Below, in pieces: positions 12,247 through 26,500 of a DNA stretch of 64,000 nucleotides. The notes beneath the pieces are model-generated. The model worked only from the letters and a program-made list of their open reading frames with translations, had not been told where the DNA came from and did no database searches. The DNA is from Cryphonectria parasitica EP155. Taxonomy: Eukaryota > Ascomycota > Sordariomycetes > Diaporthales > Cryphonectriaceae. Every line of letters starts with the position of its first letter. Within the stretch, counting starts at the first letter, position 1. A program made the translations under genes and the position numbers. The stretch covers positions 598,653 to 662,652 of the forward strand of contig NW_024468915.1 in assembly GCF_011745365.1 (NCBI RefSeq), in the 5' to 3' direction.

Positions 12247-13571
12247 TTTGTCGTTCGTTTTGTGAGGGAATCGAGAGGTCGGGAAAAAGATGTTGACGAG
12301 AGATGTCCGTGTGCAAGTTTCCCCAGGAAGCTTCGCTCTGGTTGTTGTTATCGTCGGCTAGAGAGTGTGAAATTAAGTACGGCGGAACCGCAAGGTGAAG
12401 AAACAATAGGCAGTAAAAGTGAGTGGTGTCTTGTTGAGCCGGACAATCTAAACGAAGGTCGACTGTTATTAGTATTAATTAAAGAAAGTGTTGGTGATCA
12501 ACAAATAATGTTGCTGTATAACAAGAGAGAATGAACGTCTTGAGTTGGATTGGGGGGGTTTAATGAGTGACGATGGCGGATGCCAAAAAAAAAGAGTGTG
12601 ATGGAAAAGATGAGAAAACGGGATGAAGGAGTTGGAGAGAGGAGCCACGGTGAACAGTGGTTGAGACGGGTAAATGAATGGGAATTGAATGGGTGGCCGG
12701 GAGCACAGGCCGCTTTTAAAAGTGGATAATTGTCTGTCGCTTGGCAAAGGTGGACTGTGCCTGCAAGCTGCAAACTGCAACGGCTCTAATTGAACCGACA
12801 TGGGTCTGATCAGCCTCGAGTTCTCTCAAGTTCTCATCTTTCAGGGGTGAATCAAGACAAGATCTCTCAATCAAGAATCGCTCAAGACGGCTCAAGCATG
12901 CCTCCCACGATTGTTCGAAGGGAAGCAGAGCAAAGGGAAGGGAGCGTGTTCTTTTCTCATTTCTCGGCCTCGGCCAAATCTTTTTTTCATGATTCGTTCG
13001 CTCTTCGAGGCGTGCCAGTGTGCCAGGTGTAGTCAGTGGCCAGGCTGCCAACACGCGGGGAACGAAGTTCCCACACATAATTTGAACAGTAATGCCTCCA
13101 TCGAAAGACACACATACACAATGTTGGCATTGGGGGGCTGCTGTAGAAGCTTTCCTGGTCTGGGCAATTGGTGACTTGACTGAACGGGAGGGGCCCGGGG
13201 CCTCACTCAAGGCGCCCTGGAGCAGGCTACTTTCGATGCTCTTCCCCCTATCTGTCTCTGTAACCAGAGCCAGGCCCGGCGACGCGGTCACAACGAGATG
13301 TAATTTGTTCCCTCTTCCCTTTCAGGAAGTGGAATTCGAACTGTGACGAGGGGATGAGAGTGGGGAGGAGAGGAGATTCCTTACCGCCACAGGGGATTGT
13401 CTTGGCACGGCAGACAAGATTGTACAATTCCTGAGGATCGAGGCGGGAGCGACGAGTTAACGTTTCCCACTAGACGCGAAGCCTCAAGTCGAAGATGGAA
13501 TGGGCTTGATCAGGTCGATGATGATAAGGTAGCCCTCAGGCATGTACCTGTAAATTGAATTACGCCACCAG
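12247..13571. promoter_or_regulatory. cln-1: 5' region of the G1 cyclin gene
   Basis: This minus-strand upstream stretch must contain the cyclin leader and proximal promoter. The first 150 bases upstream of the start codon contain no ATG on the coding strand. Minus-strand frames further out (around 12.5-12.8 kb) could act as upstream open frames only if transcription starts beyond them, which cannot be told from sequence. Confidence 0.4.
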
Positions 13572-14177
13572 TCAGAATAAGGGTTCTAGATGAATGATTG
13601 TCATCAAGCGCCCGTAGCGCCCTGCGCGTCTGGCATGAGCTGGAAGCTCCTCTGGAGAAGGGAGGTGCACGAGCATGTAGACCATCATCGTGTCTGATGA
13701 GCCTACAAGTCATGCAATTGAACAATGCCAGGGCTAGGGACAGACGGCAAGGCACGTTGCCTCTGACTTGGCCATGTGGGTCGTTCAGACATCCAACGGA
13801 TGACGTGGTGACATACCTTCTTCCTCTCTCAACACCTGGAAAAGCTCCAATGCCTCACCACGATCGTAATCATGTGAAGCATCAAAATCCTTTACGTCCT
13901 CAAGCTGATCGTGTGTGGTGACCTTCTCGTTCTGTTGGTCCTGCCTCCTGGTATAGGACGAGTGTACAGACACAGGAGGGTTGGTCGGTAGGGAAGCTTC
14001 GATGTCGTCGAGGCGGCACGAAGGGATCGGAAAGGGGGGAGGGGGCGGTTGGAAGAGATTAAGGAGATTCCTCGTCGTCGAGCCGAAGAATTCCAGTGTG
14101 GGAAATGGTTGGTGTGGAATCGAGGTCGCCAAGTTTGCACTTAAGCAGAGTTTGGAATGTGGAAAAGATGGAGTCAC
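13572..14177 (-). other. Possible exon pair of an unrecognised gene
   Basis: On the minus strand a frame of coding character ends near 13817 with the residues ALELFQVLREEE and a textbook donor GTATGT at 13816-13811. A TAG acceptor at 13705-13703 would join it in phase to a second frame containing TMMVYMLVHLPSPEELP and ending at a TGA at 13574-13572. The intron would be 114 bp. Against this: no ATG is present in the first exon, so the start would have to lie in an unseen upstream exon, and I do not recognise the protein. A second short frame just downstream (after the acceptor TTTACAG near 13548) reads MPEGYLIIIDLIKPIPSST before a stop, but no phase-compatible donor was found. Weak call. Confidence 0.2.
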
Positions 14178-15236
14178 GGAATTGAAATCTCGGGAAGGGG
14201 TTTATAAGAGAGGGGGGTTCAATTCCTCTTTTATGCCACTTGTGGTTTCCCAAGATTGCCAACTATGTGGGCTCGATCGATCCGCTTTCTGCAATGCAAG
14301 GACTCTTGGACCTTGTTCGCTGTGGCTGTCCTGGTCCTGTGATGTGGACGTGGAACTGCAGCAGCTGCTGGGGGTCTGGGTCGTGTGTGGGGGGGGGGGG
14401 GGAGGACTGTCGACGTTGCCCAGCTGGGGTGTGGTATGTTCCTCTTTTCCTTCCCTTCTATTCTCCTTGGTAAGAAGAAAAAGAAGATGGCGGGTTAGAA
14501 GGAATTAAGTGTGTGAGAGAGAGGAGTGGAGGGGATGGAATGAATGGCGGATGACGAAGGGGAAAGGAGAGAGGGGAGGAGAGAGAGTAGTGGAGGACGG
14601 GGTGAGAGAGAAGATATTTGCAGCTGCAACCTGCACAGTAGACAGAAGGTGTAGGTGTAGGAGGTGGGACGTCGACCGGCAGAGGGATTGGACAGGAGGT
14701 CCAATCTTGCACCTCTCACTGCAGGGAATGTCCCCATACAGCTCGAGTCGCCGCTGGGCTGCTCTGCCCAGACGGTGCGGTGTCCCTTGCCCTGGCGGCG
14801 CATGGCACAGTGCCCAGCAGGCGGGACTGGCGTGCCCATTTTACCACAGTACAGTGGTAACTATAGCACTATGGGTACGTAGTGGACAGGGGGGGGAAGG
14901 GTGGTTAGGTTCAGGAGCGGGTTGAGGTGCCAGGGACCAGGGACCAGGATGGTTTCTGGGCTTGCAGGTGAGGGGGGGGACGGGGACGGGGGGGAAGGAG
15001 GTACCCTCCCCGTGGCGGCATCAGCCAAGAGATACCTTCAAACGCGAAAAAGCAGCGTCGCGCACGAACAGGGCGTGCAGGCCACTACTGCTACATAGTA
15101 CAGTACTACTGTAGTATGTATGTACGAGAAGCTTGCCCAGCCAAGCAGAAGACAGGATAATTACCCCTGTAGACTGAGGCAACCCCAGTCTCTTTCTCTC
15201 TTTGCTTCCCTCTCTCACCTCTCTTACTACCATTTA

Positions 15237-15332
15237 GTACCATAGTACCTTCCTTGTACCCCGGCGACACGGGATGGGAGGGAAAGGGAAAGGGGACGCG
15301 TTCTACGAAGATAGAGTAAGGTACTATGGTAC
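15237..15332. repeat. 96-bp element bounded by a perfect 15-bp inverted repeat
   Basis: GTACCATAGTACCTT at 15237-15251 is the exact reverse complement of AAGGTACTATGGTAC at 15318-15332, with 66 bp between them. It could form a hairpin or be a tiny terminal-inverted-repeat relic; no target-site duplication was seen at the ends. Confidence 0.7.
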
Positions 15333-18300
15333 ATGCACAAGGACCAGTCATCTATCGAGACCCAGCAGGAAAAAGATTCAATTTTGATGCTCGTGCACGC
15401 GGCAGAGCGGGACATGAGAAGGGAAGGGAGAGAAAGAAGGAAAAAGGGTGCCTGAGAATGTGTTGCATGCATGCACGTCTTTGACCTCGTCCCAACTTTC
15501 TATCTGCTCCGCCTTGAACGCTCAGGACGGAGAGCCGTCGTAGCGTGAAGGGAAAAAAGGAACACAAGGATGTGGTGGTGGAGGAGGAAGAGGAGGAAAC
15601 CAGGAACATACAAATCGCATACAGAATACAGGAACAGTGTCAGGAGACTGGTTAGTCTGCAAGGGAACACCATTGACGTGCGTACTGACCGCATCGTGTA
15701 CCCTGCCCGTCCCTTTTCCTCTTCTATTTTTGATCCTTTTTTTTTTTTTACTTGTCTTCTTCGTGTTACTCTTTGCGGTCAAGACGCGATGGATGGATCA
15801 ATTGGCGGTAAAACCGTGTGCATGCAGATTTGCTGCACTGCACTGGCTCGTTCAGCCCACACAGTCTCCATACCAAGGGTCAGGTCCGAACCACTTACGT
15901 CTTCCGTGGTTTGTATGGTAACCTATGTTACCCACTGTGTACAGCGACCATGGTGGTTTCCCCCTCCTGCTACAGGCGAGAGCGAGAGTAGGACAGTAGT
16001 ACTATTAGAGTACAGTAAATCTTATGGCATGTCGCCCACACCCAGGCCCACGCCCAGGTTGCGCGTTGCCCGTGGAGTATGCTGAGCATACAAAAAAAAA
16101 TTAAAAAAAAATACAAGACCATATTTTCCCTCTCTTTTTTCCTCTTCAGCCAAAAGAAGGTGGTTGGGTATCATGTCCTATACAAGCAGATACGGAGCGC
16201 CATGATGGGCCGACCAGAAGCGGTGGCCAGTTCTGAACCTCGCTTGACCAGATTCTTGGGGCCCTTTGGCTCCGCAACACAGGCCACCCCTTTAACTGTT
16301 AGGGAAGGCTTGATCGAGTGAGCCAGCCAGAGAGGAGCTTCCAAACGGTGAGGCTCGCGCGCCTGGCCGGCCCGCCGAGACCCGGCCCGCTAAAGCAGAA
16401 CGAGCCCAGGGCCAGGAAGGGGGGGAAGGAGCATGGCAGCCTGGGAAGCATCAGGTCTGCGCACTTCGAGTGGACCAGAAGAGACCGCATTTCGCGCCCA
16501 GCCTCCACGATATATTTTATCTTACTAGTAAACCGAAAAAAAGTCACGAGATGGACCGACATGGCGAGAGAACAACACCCAAAAAATATGCCGATGTATG
16601 CGATGTTTTTCTTCGGGGCCATTCCTCTCCCCTCTTTCTCGCATCGTCACCACTTCAGACTTTTCACAGTGAGTCAAGAGACGAGAGACAGGAGATGCAA
16701 GAGACAACTCAGACCAGGATCTTTCTTCCGGTCCATGTCCAGGACAGCCCTCGTTGCAGGTGTGATTGCGTCAGCGACAAATAAAGCTTAGCACCACGTT
16801 GGTTGGACCTTGGAAGCAATCGAAAAAGCCCAATAGCACATATTCAGCCATGCCAGCGAGGATTGTATGTGTGCGTGTTGTGTGTGTGTTACACTTTTTC
16901 TGGGTAGTGGAGCGAGGTGGCGCCAAACTTTCCTTAAGGTCGGCAGATTCACATCATTTCCCATTCTCGCCATGCCTTCCCTCCTCCCTGCTGGAAAAAA
17001 AGGGTGCATCCCGAAACCCACGGCTCATGGACGCCGTTGTGTCCGACCACCAGAGATGTTTGCGGTTCGTGTCGCGGTGATCATTTTAGACCACCCAAAC
17101 TTAAGAGAACCAGAGACAGACACGGGGGAGAGAACCCCTTCTCCCTCCCCACATTATCTGATTCCGTTTAGCTGTGCTGGGAGGATCAACTGCGACGGTG
17201 CCAGGACCACTGGTCCGCCACAAGTCAGGTTTGACGGTGGTGGGTGACAAGCCACAGGCTGACGCCTTACGTGGAGACCTGCCCCCTCTCCCATCGCAAG
17301 AGAAGAGGGGAAGAAGAGAAAGAGAGATCTTATTTCCGCTGTGTTACGTATTTTCTATTCCAGGAGAGTTTCGGTGAATATACACGACAATGAAAATTAT
17401 GATATTCTCCTTACCCCTTCTCCCTGGTGACCGGTCGGCCTGTTCCTAGACATGGTAGGTTGGCCCCGAGTCTATGGTTTCGAACATGATACGTATAGGT
17501 GCCCAGTTGGGCAAACACGTCCTACCCATTTTGTCTCCCGTTATTTGCCGTCTCATACGATCTTCAGACCTCGGTCTGCGCTGCTGAACGGAGCGCCGCT
17601 GGAGCATTCTCTGTCACAGCTGAAGAAGGAAGCGTGAACCCCCATATGCACTGGCAAATCTCGTCTTCGTCCATTGGTATCTCTCTCTCTGCGGCATGCT
17701 GCAGTCCTGTAAAGCCAACAGCGAGTTGAGTACAACCTGCTGCTGCATCGCCTATTGGCACACAATTTGTCATGCGCGCCGAGGCACGGCAGTGTGCTGC
17801 ACCCGTCATCCCGTCCAATACGCGAGATAGTACGTGGTTGGTGGATCAGCTCACTTGACTAAACTGCAGGGCGGTGATGACCGACTCTAGAGGGCAAAAA
17901 ACCCGGTTGGAAGGACCGGGGGGAAGGGGCAGTGGTGGAGGGGGTGATGGCCGCCAGCAGTAGTGATGAGCTTGCTAAGACAGACAGACACACACTAATC
18001 AAAAGTCCAGCTTCTCAGCTAATCAAAAACGTTTCGTGGTAGCCAACTGCATGCAATACAGGGCAACCCGTGCCAGCCCAGCCTGCTGGTGTGGAAGCTG
18101 TGAATGAAATGAGAAGAATTACCGCCGTCTTCACTCTCTGTTTGAGATTGATCCCGAAATTCCAAGTTGCAACGACGGACAGACGCCCCATGAGCTTTCT
18201 TCGCCGTTGAGGAGCCCACGCGCCGGGTCAGGCATATACCCAGCTTACAGCGTTGGGGGCTTGCATCAATCTCGAGGAAATTGGACAATGACTTGTCAAG

Positions 18301-19520
18301 TCAGGACAGCCCCGTCGTTGGAAAGGCCCCCTCCCCCTCCTGCTATAGTAGGATGATTTATAACTGAGAATTGATAGAGCCTGTTTTGTTCGTATCCTCC
18401 TCTACCTCCTCTATTACTATCAGCCTTGTACTACCCACGTGCACCATCGGCATATGGGACAGGAAATGGGCAAATGTACTTTCCCGTGGCTCGAAAAATT
18501 GGATCTTTGTGCCCTGAGCTCAACCGCCCCAAATTTGACATGCACTTTTCCGAGGACTACTCCACCACTAATGCGCGCCTCATTACGCCTGTCAGCGACT
18601 CCTACTCGTGTACCCAAAGGAAAGAAGATGAACTGAGGTAAGCAATATTACCACATCACCATGCACGGGGATGAAGTTTGTTTCATTTGCATCTGGCCGG
18701 AAAGCTACCTCCAGATCCGTGGGACAGTTCCAAGTAATTAGTTAGTAATAGTGCTTGTTATTATAATTATCGTTGTTGTCGCTGTGTCCTCTAAAGCCAA
18801 GAACTATTACTGTACGGTAAATATAGCACCAGGGCTCCGTGTCCCCGATACCCGCGCTCTCTCTTGATCTCTCACCCGCGCCGCCACGCGTAAAGTGGCG
18901 TTCTGAACTTCCAAGCTTTCTCCCACTCACTCACGACCGCGACCTGTCTAGGCCAAGCTTGGTCTAAAAAGCTGTAGCCTCTCCCTATACCCAAGACATT
19001 CCCAACAGTGGGGCCCCCCCACACGCCCGCCTTAGGTAGCGTGCTGCCAGTTCCAGAGAGCTGAGGAGTGAGTAAGTAGATGCAGGTTTGGATCAGGCTC
19101 TAAGTAGAGAGACGAGGCCTTGTTCAGCATTCAGCCCCCATGGCAAGGAACACACTCGTACTTTAAGTCGGGATGACGCTGCACGCTGCGAGCCCAATCA
19201 ACGCCTCCAGACGCGAGACTGCGCGAGATCAGGTCTTCGGCTACCCACTCCACCTTTTGAATTTTGATGCGTGTCATTCTCCAGGTTTAGACATTTCATG
19301 TGAGAGAAAGAGAGCAGACCAAAGAAGGAAGAAAACACACAACAAGCAGGTTTTGACGGTTCGCGATCTAACATACATACAAAACAACTATTGTGGCAAC
19401 ACACAAACCATTGCACCGGTCGCTTCTCATTTCTTTTCTTTCTCTGTGGTTCAACTCATATCCCAGCGAGACATTTTGGTCCCCGAACAGGATATTGGCC
19501 TACGTACGTGCATGTGTACA

Positions 19521-19530
19521 TACTATAGTA
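19521..19530. repeat. Palindrome TACTATAGTA, copy 1 of 4
   Basis: Perfect 10-bp palindrome in gene-free DNA. The same decamer recurs at 37083-37092, 42551-42560 and 43231-43240. Confidence 0.85.
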
Positions 19531-20020
19531 CATACTTAAACTACCTGGAAGGGGCCAAAGTGATTGCATGTAAGGGCTTGCAGATGGCCCGTTCATGGAG
19601 GCCCGCGCTGCATTACGATTCGATCATCCTTTTCGGAGATCAATGAAACCCTCCTTTTTTCTTTCTCTTTCCAGGGGTCAATACTCATAGGGCCAAGACG
19701 ATGGCGATGATACCATAGTACATACAAATACGACCTTTCCCATCCCGCGCGTCCCTCTTCGTTCTAAGTTTAATGTGAGCCCTTGCCATGCCGCGCGCCG
19801 GGGGGTCAGACCAACCAGGCGGCCTTGCGCGTTGTGGTAACGGGTTCCCTGCCAGGCGGGACGAGCTCCTATCTCTGCAGGCTCATCTCCCTATGCGAGG
19901 AAGAAGAGGTGCCAATTTGACCATTTAAGGATATATTGGCAAAACCAAAAAAAAAAAAAAAAAATTCAATCAATAACGCATTTCATTCATCCATCCATCC
20001 ATCCATCTATCTATCGAATT

Positions 20021-20036
20021 CCCCCCCCCCCCCCCC
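20021..20036. repeat. C16 homopolymer
   Basis: Sixteen C in a row, preceded by an A18 run (19947-19964) and a CATC repeat. Confidence 0.9.
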
Positions 20037-20546
20037 AAGGTTGGGTTGGCTCGGTTGGCCTTGAGCATTCCCCCGGCCCATGCGTTGATTGATTTGCCGC
20101 CCGCCAAAATGCCGTTGAGGCTGTTGTTTGGACATGTTGCTCATCTCGCGTGAGACGACGACATACATACGGCACGAAGTAAACAGGGCATAGGTTGCTG
20201 GAGTGTGGCAAGACGCCCGAAATAACATCATTGTTGACTCATCCCCCCCTTTTCTTGTTTCTCTTTTATTCCTTCTTCTCCTCTTTGCCGAATTTGTAGA
20301 TATCCTCCGGAAGGGGTTCCTGTCTTGAACCTGCAGGTCTCACAATAGAAAAAAAGAAAGAAATAGAAGAAAAAGAATGATGGGGGGCCGGGATGATCGG
20401 TGTCCAATAGGAAACGATTGACAGGATGATCGAATCTTACTTACTACTGTAGGTACAATGTATTGTGCCTTGTGTCACCAGTGGCCGCGCAAGCGAGGCG
20501 TGTGTCGCACAGATCCCTGGGGTTGCAGTGGCTGCCGCAGAGCCCC

Positions 20547-20564
20547 GGGGGGGGGGGGGGGGGG
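20547..20564. repeat. G18 homopolymer, the longest in the window
   Basis: Eighteen G in a row in gene-free DNA. Confidence 0.9.
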
Positions 20565-23500
20565 CAAGGTGGGTAAACGGCGTCTTCAGCCTCACAAGTT
20601 GTCGTAGTTATAGTATTGTCTGATTGTGTTGTCTTTAATGGAATGCAGTAATGCGATATCACGAAGGCTTTTCCAGATGGATGATCTAGGCTACAATCTG
20701 GTCTATAAGTTTCACAACATCCCACACAGGAAGGTTTAACAACAATATACCACCCACCGGAACAGGAAAAGGAAGAGTCTTGGAAAGAATTCCATGTTCC
20801 GCTCTGGTTTGGCCTTGCATCACGCACACACAACCTTATCAAACTCAGCAAACAAACCATGACAGGTAGGCTCTGCTCTTTAAGCGTCATCGCACATGGA
20901 AATAATAGGCGACCGGCGGCGCAGGTCGACCTTTTTTTTTTGTCTCCCCCGCGGATGGAACCTTGTAAGCTGTCGCGCGGCTCGATGATCTACACACTAC
21001 TGCCACGACTACTGCTACTATTCCTAAAGGTGACACTACATAGTATTGTCCGCCCTCTAACAATTTGGGCCTTAATTCAGCCCTTGCATCCAGAGCACCC
21101 ATCCCAACCCCCATTGCCGTTGTCGAAACACGTACCAGATATTGATAGCCACGGAACCAGAGAGAAAAAGCTGAGATATCAGCTTGAGATCTGTCACACC
21201 AACAACCGCGTCGATCGCTCGGTGATTCCCCAGGGTCGCCGAGGCTACTGAGACGGTGAAAGCGAAAAAGCAAAGGCCAGGCGACCCTGCTGAAACCAGC
21301 CCAGCTTGCCCTACCTTACCTACTTGACACTACAGCCACCTTACCACTCGCGTCTGCCAGCGCGTCTTCACAGTTCCGTAGGGAGCCACGGAGGGCGGAG
21401 GAAGGACCAGCGGCTGGGAGACGGACGGGCTGTGAGATCCTGATGCCGATCTAGGAAGCGCGCTACTCAAAGGTAACTTACAGTACATAGCATGTGAGCA
21501 TGTACAGGATGTACCTTAATGCTTGGTTCCTCCAACCCCCAAAGAGAATCGACACGGTGTCGTAGAGCAACAAGCAAGTACCTCACAGTGCAATTGAATG
21601 CCCTAATTCTTTCCCCCCCCCCAATCCTTGGACCGACGATGATGGTGCCATGTGCCATCCCATCCGGCCATGTGGCGGGAGTTTGATGGCTGGTGGAACC
21701 CTTGTTGCTGTCAATAGTTTTCTCCTCTCCCCCAGTTCTTTTGGCCCTTCAGCCCCAAACCAGGTTTGAGCATCTCCCAGTGGCTCGAGCGGAACTTTTC
21801 AACAACCCACCAAAGGGGGGGTGGCAAAGCCCGCATCCTCTGTCCTCCTGTCAGGAGTGCGGAATCCACAATCCTGTCCCGCTTCGTCGGTGTTGTCTTT
21901 TGTCTCTTCCAAGTTTTCTCCCACATTCAGCAAGAAGCGGTGACGATCGGTTGGCGGGCGATGCATCTGCTGGGGAAGGGGCACGACAGAGAAAGCGGGC
22001 AGAATGGATGGATACCAACTAGCTACTGTACACCAGCACGGACTGGCTTCGCCTTGGAGAGATCTGGTTCTCGTGCAGCAGCTGCTAAAAAAAAAAAAAA
22101 AGACTCTATTCTTGGAAAACAAAAAGATACTCCATCGTGTACTACGTGGTCCATGCCCCCCCTTCTCAGGTGCCTGCCCCAAAACCGAAATCGACATTGT
22201 GCAGACCGATCACGGCTTTTTCCCCAAGTCCAGCCCAGTACCCCGTCGCGGAAGGGTGTGGCTGCAGAGAATCCACTGGCGACCGTTGTCCCAGTCAGTT
22301 CTTGGAAAAAGGGCCTTTTGCCAGCACATCTTTTGTTCCCTCTCTTGGAGCGGTTGGCCGCTTTACCTTTACTATTACAACTTACCAAGTGCATACTATG
22401 TCTGCTATGAAACCCCCCCCCCCCCCAAACAAAGGCCTGTGTGGGGTTTTTGCGCTAGTCCCCTTCCACGCCATGCCCGGGGGACGCCTGTCCCGGTGCC
22501 TCGGGAACCACGAACCGTTTTCTGCTTGTGCAAGGTCGCAAGGAAAGGCAGGGGAGAGAAGAAAAGAGAAAGAAAGAAAATGGAAAAAAAAAAAAGGCTT
22601 GTGGGTCCCCCTTTTCGGGAGATTTGTTTACTGGATGGTTCATGCAGGTGGAAATCCGGGTGGCTGGGAGAGAAGAACAACGACGGAAACAATGCGTTTT
22701 TGTCAACAGCTAGCCGCGTGTGGGTCACATTCTGGCGCGATGCATGGCATTGTTATTGATGTTGGTTGGTTGGTTGGTTGAGACGAAGGGACGGAAGAAG
22801 AGCAGGAGTCGAGAGGATAGAAGGGTTCCAGGGTAACCGCGGTAGTGAGCTGGCGCGGTTGCCGGCGGTGAGGGAACCAGGGTCAGTCAGCCAGGCGAGC
22901 CAAGATCAAGAAGTAGTTTGTTATCAGCCCTGGAATAAAAAAGACAGTGCAGAAACAGAAGGACAGTGAGAGACAAAGAGGATGCGATGTCAACCTGTCA
23001 GATCTACATCTTGTTTTTGGAGTTCATGCCTGATCCGGTACCCTAGAAGGAAGGAAAAGTAATCATGTGTTGTGCTGAGGTTCTTTTGTGAGGTCTGCGT
23101 ACGTCGACTAGCATAGCAGTGATGTAGCAATATCAATTGGGTCTTATTCTTCCATCCCTTGTGCCCAGCATATTCCTCGGTACCGCCGTACAATAGTGAG
23201 GTGAGATATAGCATTCAGGTTTCGATATCGTACTAACGACCTCGACCTTGGTCATTGGCTCTCTCTGCTTCATACGGCCAACGCCAGGACCCATGGGAAA
23301 CAAGTCGCGTCCTTGCATCCTGTTTTTGTTTGTTCCAAGGTTTCCTTGTCAGCCACCTCAACCGTGGGTCAAACCAGGGACTTTTCCCTCTCATCACCAA
23401 TCCCACCCACTTCCAAGACGATGAAGATCGAGATCAACAGAGATCCGACAGGACCAGTCGGCACATTTCACTGACTAGATTGGGCCAAAACCACATCAAC

Positions 23501-26500
23501 TTGAGGCCGACGATCAATAGTTTAAAATTATCCATATGACTCAGACATGGGAAAGTGACCTTGGTACATGGATTTGAAACTGCTTTTTCATCGTTCTATT
23601 TCCTCAGCCTCATTGTGGCGCTTTTTCAGCCTCTCTCTCACTCTCTCTGTGCCTGCTGACAAAGCATTCCTTCATTTGATAACACCTCACAGAGTACATA
23701 CACCTTGGTTCGAGGGCTCGTTCTTTCCTTTCCTGTCACGCACAGGCCATTCATTATACAGCAAAGAATCACGATGACGACGATGCATACTTTTCCACTT
23801 CATGCTCGTCGACGTCAGAGGAAGCATCGACGTGTCTCACCTTTCCGACGTGTTCGTGGGGACACCTGCTTGACTACTCACTAAAACGACAGCTCACGAT
23901 GGAGATAGCGCCCCGTCCGTTCCTGCAAGGCATTGGCGTGCGTTCTGCGTCTGCCCCGTTTTCGTCGACGTGGGTTTTTTTTGGCTCTTTTTCCCATTCG
24001 GAGTCTTGTCTTTCCTGGCTGGCCTAACCACGACGACGACGCCAGTTTGCAAGAACAGCAACCAGTTCCTGTCGATCTCCTCCACCCTCTTGGCCCTCAC
24101 TGGACGGGACGGTAGGACGTGGGAACTACGACTCGAACTACCCGAAAGGCCCAGCTGCTGCATGGGCGAGATGGGCCTCGCACGAACCGCGGGATGCTGC
24201 ACGCACGCCGGCATTGCCCTGCAAGATATCGACGGGCCTTGCGGGTACGCAGCGAACCCAAGCAAGCATCAAGCAACCAAGCAGTGGCCAGCGACCAGCC
24301 AGAGTCCAGCGTGGAAAGCTCGCTGAGACCGAACGGACCCATCTTTTTGGCTTGTTTGGTGTGCTAGCTATCAACCCGGGGCCGGCATCTGGGGCCCACG
24401 CGCTGATTGCCCAATCGAGCTCTCCGGGGGAGGAGAAAAGCTCTTCCACCTTTGAGGCATGAAGCAGACAAGAAACGTACTGTAGTACTATCGTTACCTC
24501 TTTGACCTCGACTGGCATCAGAAGAAAATTCCACGATCCTTGACTCAAAAGGTCGTTATTGAGTGGAGTCTCGTCAGACGCTCAAGTACATGCTCATCAC
24601 AGTTCACACCGCCCCCATACAAACCCCCCCCCCCATGTCCTTCATGAGATTCTAACCAACCCCTCGGCTCTTGTCCTGGAGTCGACAGCCTCACCAAGCG
24701 CTGTGGATCCTCCATACGCGTACAGTGCCTACGAAATAAAAAAGATACCGCCCAATTCATCCCATCAGATCGTCCAATCCCTGGAGAGCCCCTCCCTGCT
24801 GCATATTCTCAACGTGTTCTGGGGCACACTGTGAATCTTGTGGTCTACTGTGTAGCGCCATAGTGTGAAAGCGGTGGGTCCTTCTTTCTTTCTTTCTTTC
24901 GAAGATTTCTCGAAACAAGCGAAATCGAACCACGCCGGCCGTTTTGGAGTTTTGGTTGCCCGTATATCCGCCGGCACCACCATTTTTCGGCCGCTTAGCA
25001 CACCCAACCAGCCAAATACCAAATCGTGATGGAGTGATTCCAAGGGTTGTACTGCTCACTTTGGAATCTGTTGCAGGAAATGAAACTGAAAAGAACAAAC
25101 AGAAGAGAGAAGAAAAGAATGCCCAAATGATTCCTCCTAAGTTGTTTTATTCGCGGTGTAGATGCATATGCTTACCGCCTCTTCCTCTTCTCGCCCATTG
25201 GATCGCCACGGTCAGGTACAGAGCAATAAAGCGCAGCTTCCGTACGCTGATGATTGGGGTGCAATGTGCCTCATGCGAAACATCGGCCACCGACCAGAAC
25301 GAGGCGGGTAATTCCGAACTTTTTTTCCTTCTTACTTTTTTCTTTTGTCGGCCAACTTCCTTTGAAAGCATCGTCATCGTCATCGACCTCGGCTCGCCTC
25401 TGTGGCTTGCCAAAGCTTTCGTGTAAAGAAAAGAAAGAAAAAAAAACATCGTCCCCACCTGGTAGAAGTTTTTGGGACCCAAAGACGTTGCAATGCAAAT
25501 GCACTGTCAAGTCGGCACCGTCCAATTACACAATACCCCGCGTCCTTGTCCTCGTCGATGACTACAACTCACCCCGCTCGCAGAGAGAAGAGAATTCTCT
25601 GGTTATTCCCTCGTTTTTGAGGCTCGCATGGCGCGCTTCTTTTTGCTGTGGGCTGTTGTCTGTCCCAGCCTGTATGACTAGTATTATTCAGATGCATCGT
25701 CATTCCTTGGGGCCTTAATGCACTCTCGTCTGCACTGTAACAATGTAATAGCAAGGGCAAGAGGAGGCAAAAAGAAGAGAGTTAGAAGAGGGGGGCGGAT
25801 TGGCAACCGATCATCACACACTGCAGCTTTTACTGGTGCCGAGATGTGCGGGCGGCGTTGCACTGCCGTCAGACGCAGGCGCGGGCACCAGGGACGACAC
25901 GTCTCCTCCTTACGTCGCCGGCCCGCTCTCCCTAGCATTTCATAGTACACGGTACTCACTGTATTGTACAGTATGATGTTCACCATGCATTGCACCGTCA
26001 ACCAGCTCGGCGATATGCAGAGGGGCACGAGGGGATCTGCCACAGACGAACGGGGACCCCTTCGTCATTTTGGGCCCGTGCGGTGGTGCTACAGTTGCAA
26101 GAAATATTGGCTGATGATCATCATTGAGACAAAGCAGAGGGAAGGGAGCCGTCTCCCAAATAAAACTTGGCGCCACCTCATCCGTGCTTCATTCTCGACT
26201 GATTGCTTGTAGGGGAAGGAGGAAGATCTGTGCCTGCTGGGGAAACCGGAACGCAACGGCGCGTCATGCCCCCATCGGCGTCCCTAGCGAAGGAGTTTTC
26301 CCGGCTTCAGACTATCCGGTGCTGCTCCTCCGATGCACCCCTTCCTCCGCCTTGAAACTGGGCTCTCGGCGTTGTTTCTCTTAAAAAAGTGAACGCATCC
26401 CCTTGAGGATCTATCTCTATTCATCCACCGCCTGTGGGGGGGGGGGGGGGATTCTGTTGATCATCTTATGTTGGATCAGTCAATCAATTCCTTGCAAACA

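Noticed and set aside
21766..22781. Overlapping 200- to 250-codon plus-strand frames
   Set aside because: Several frames are open at once over homopolymers (A14, C14), composition is irregular, and no splice-linked or conserved segment was found.
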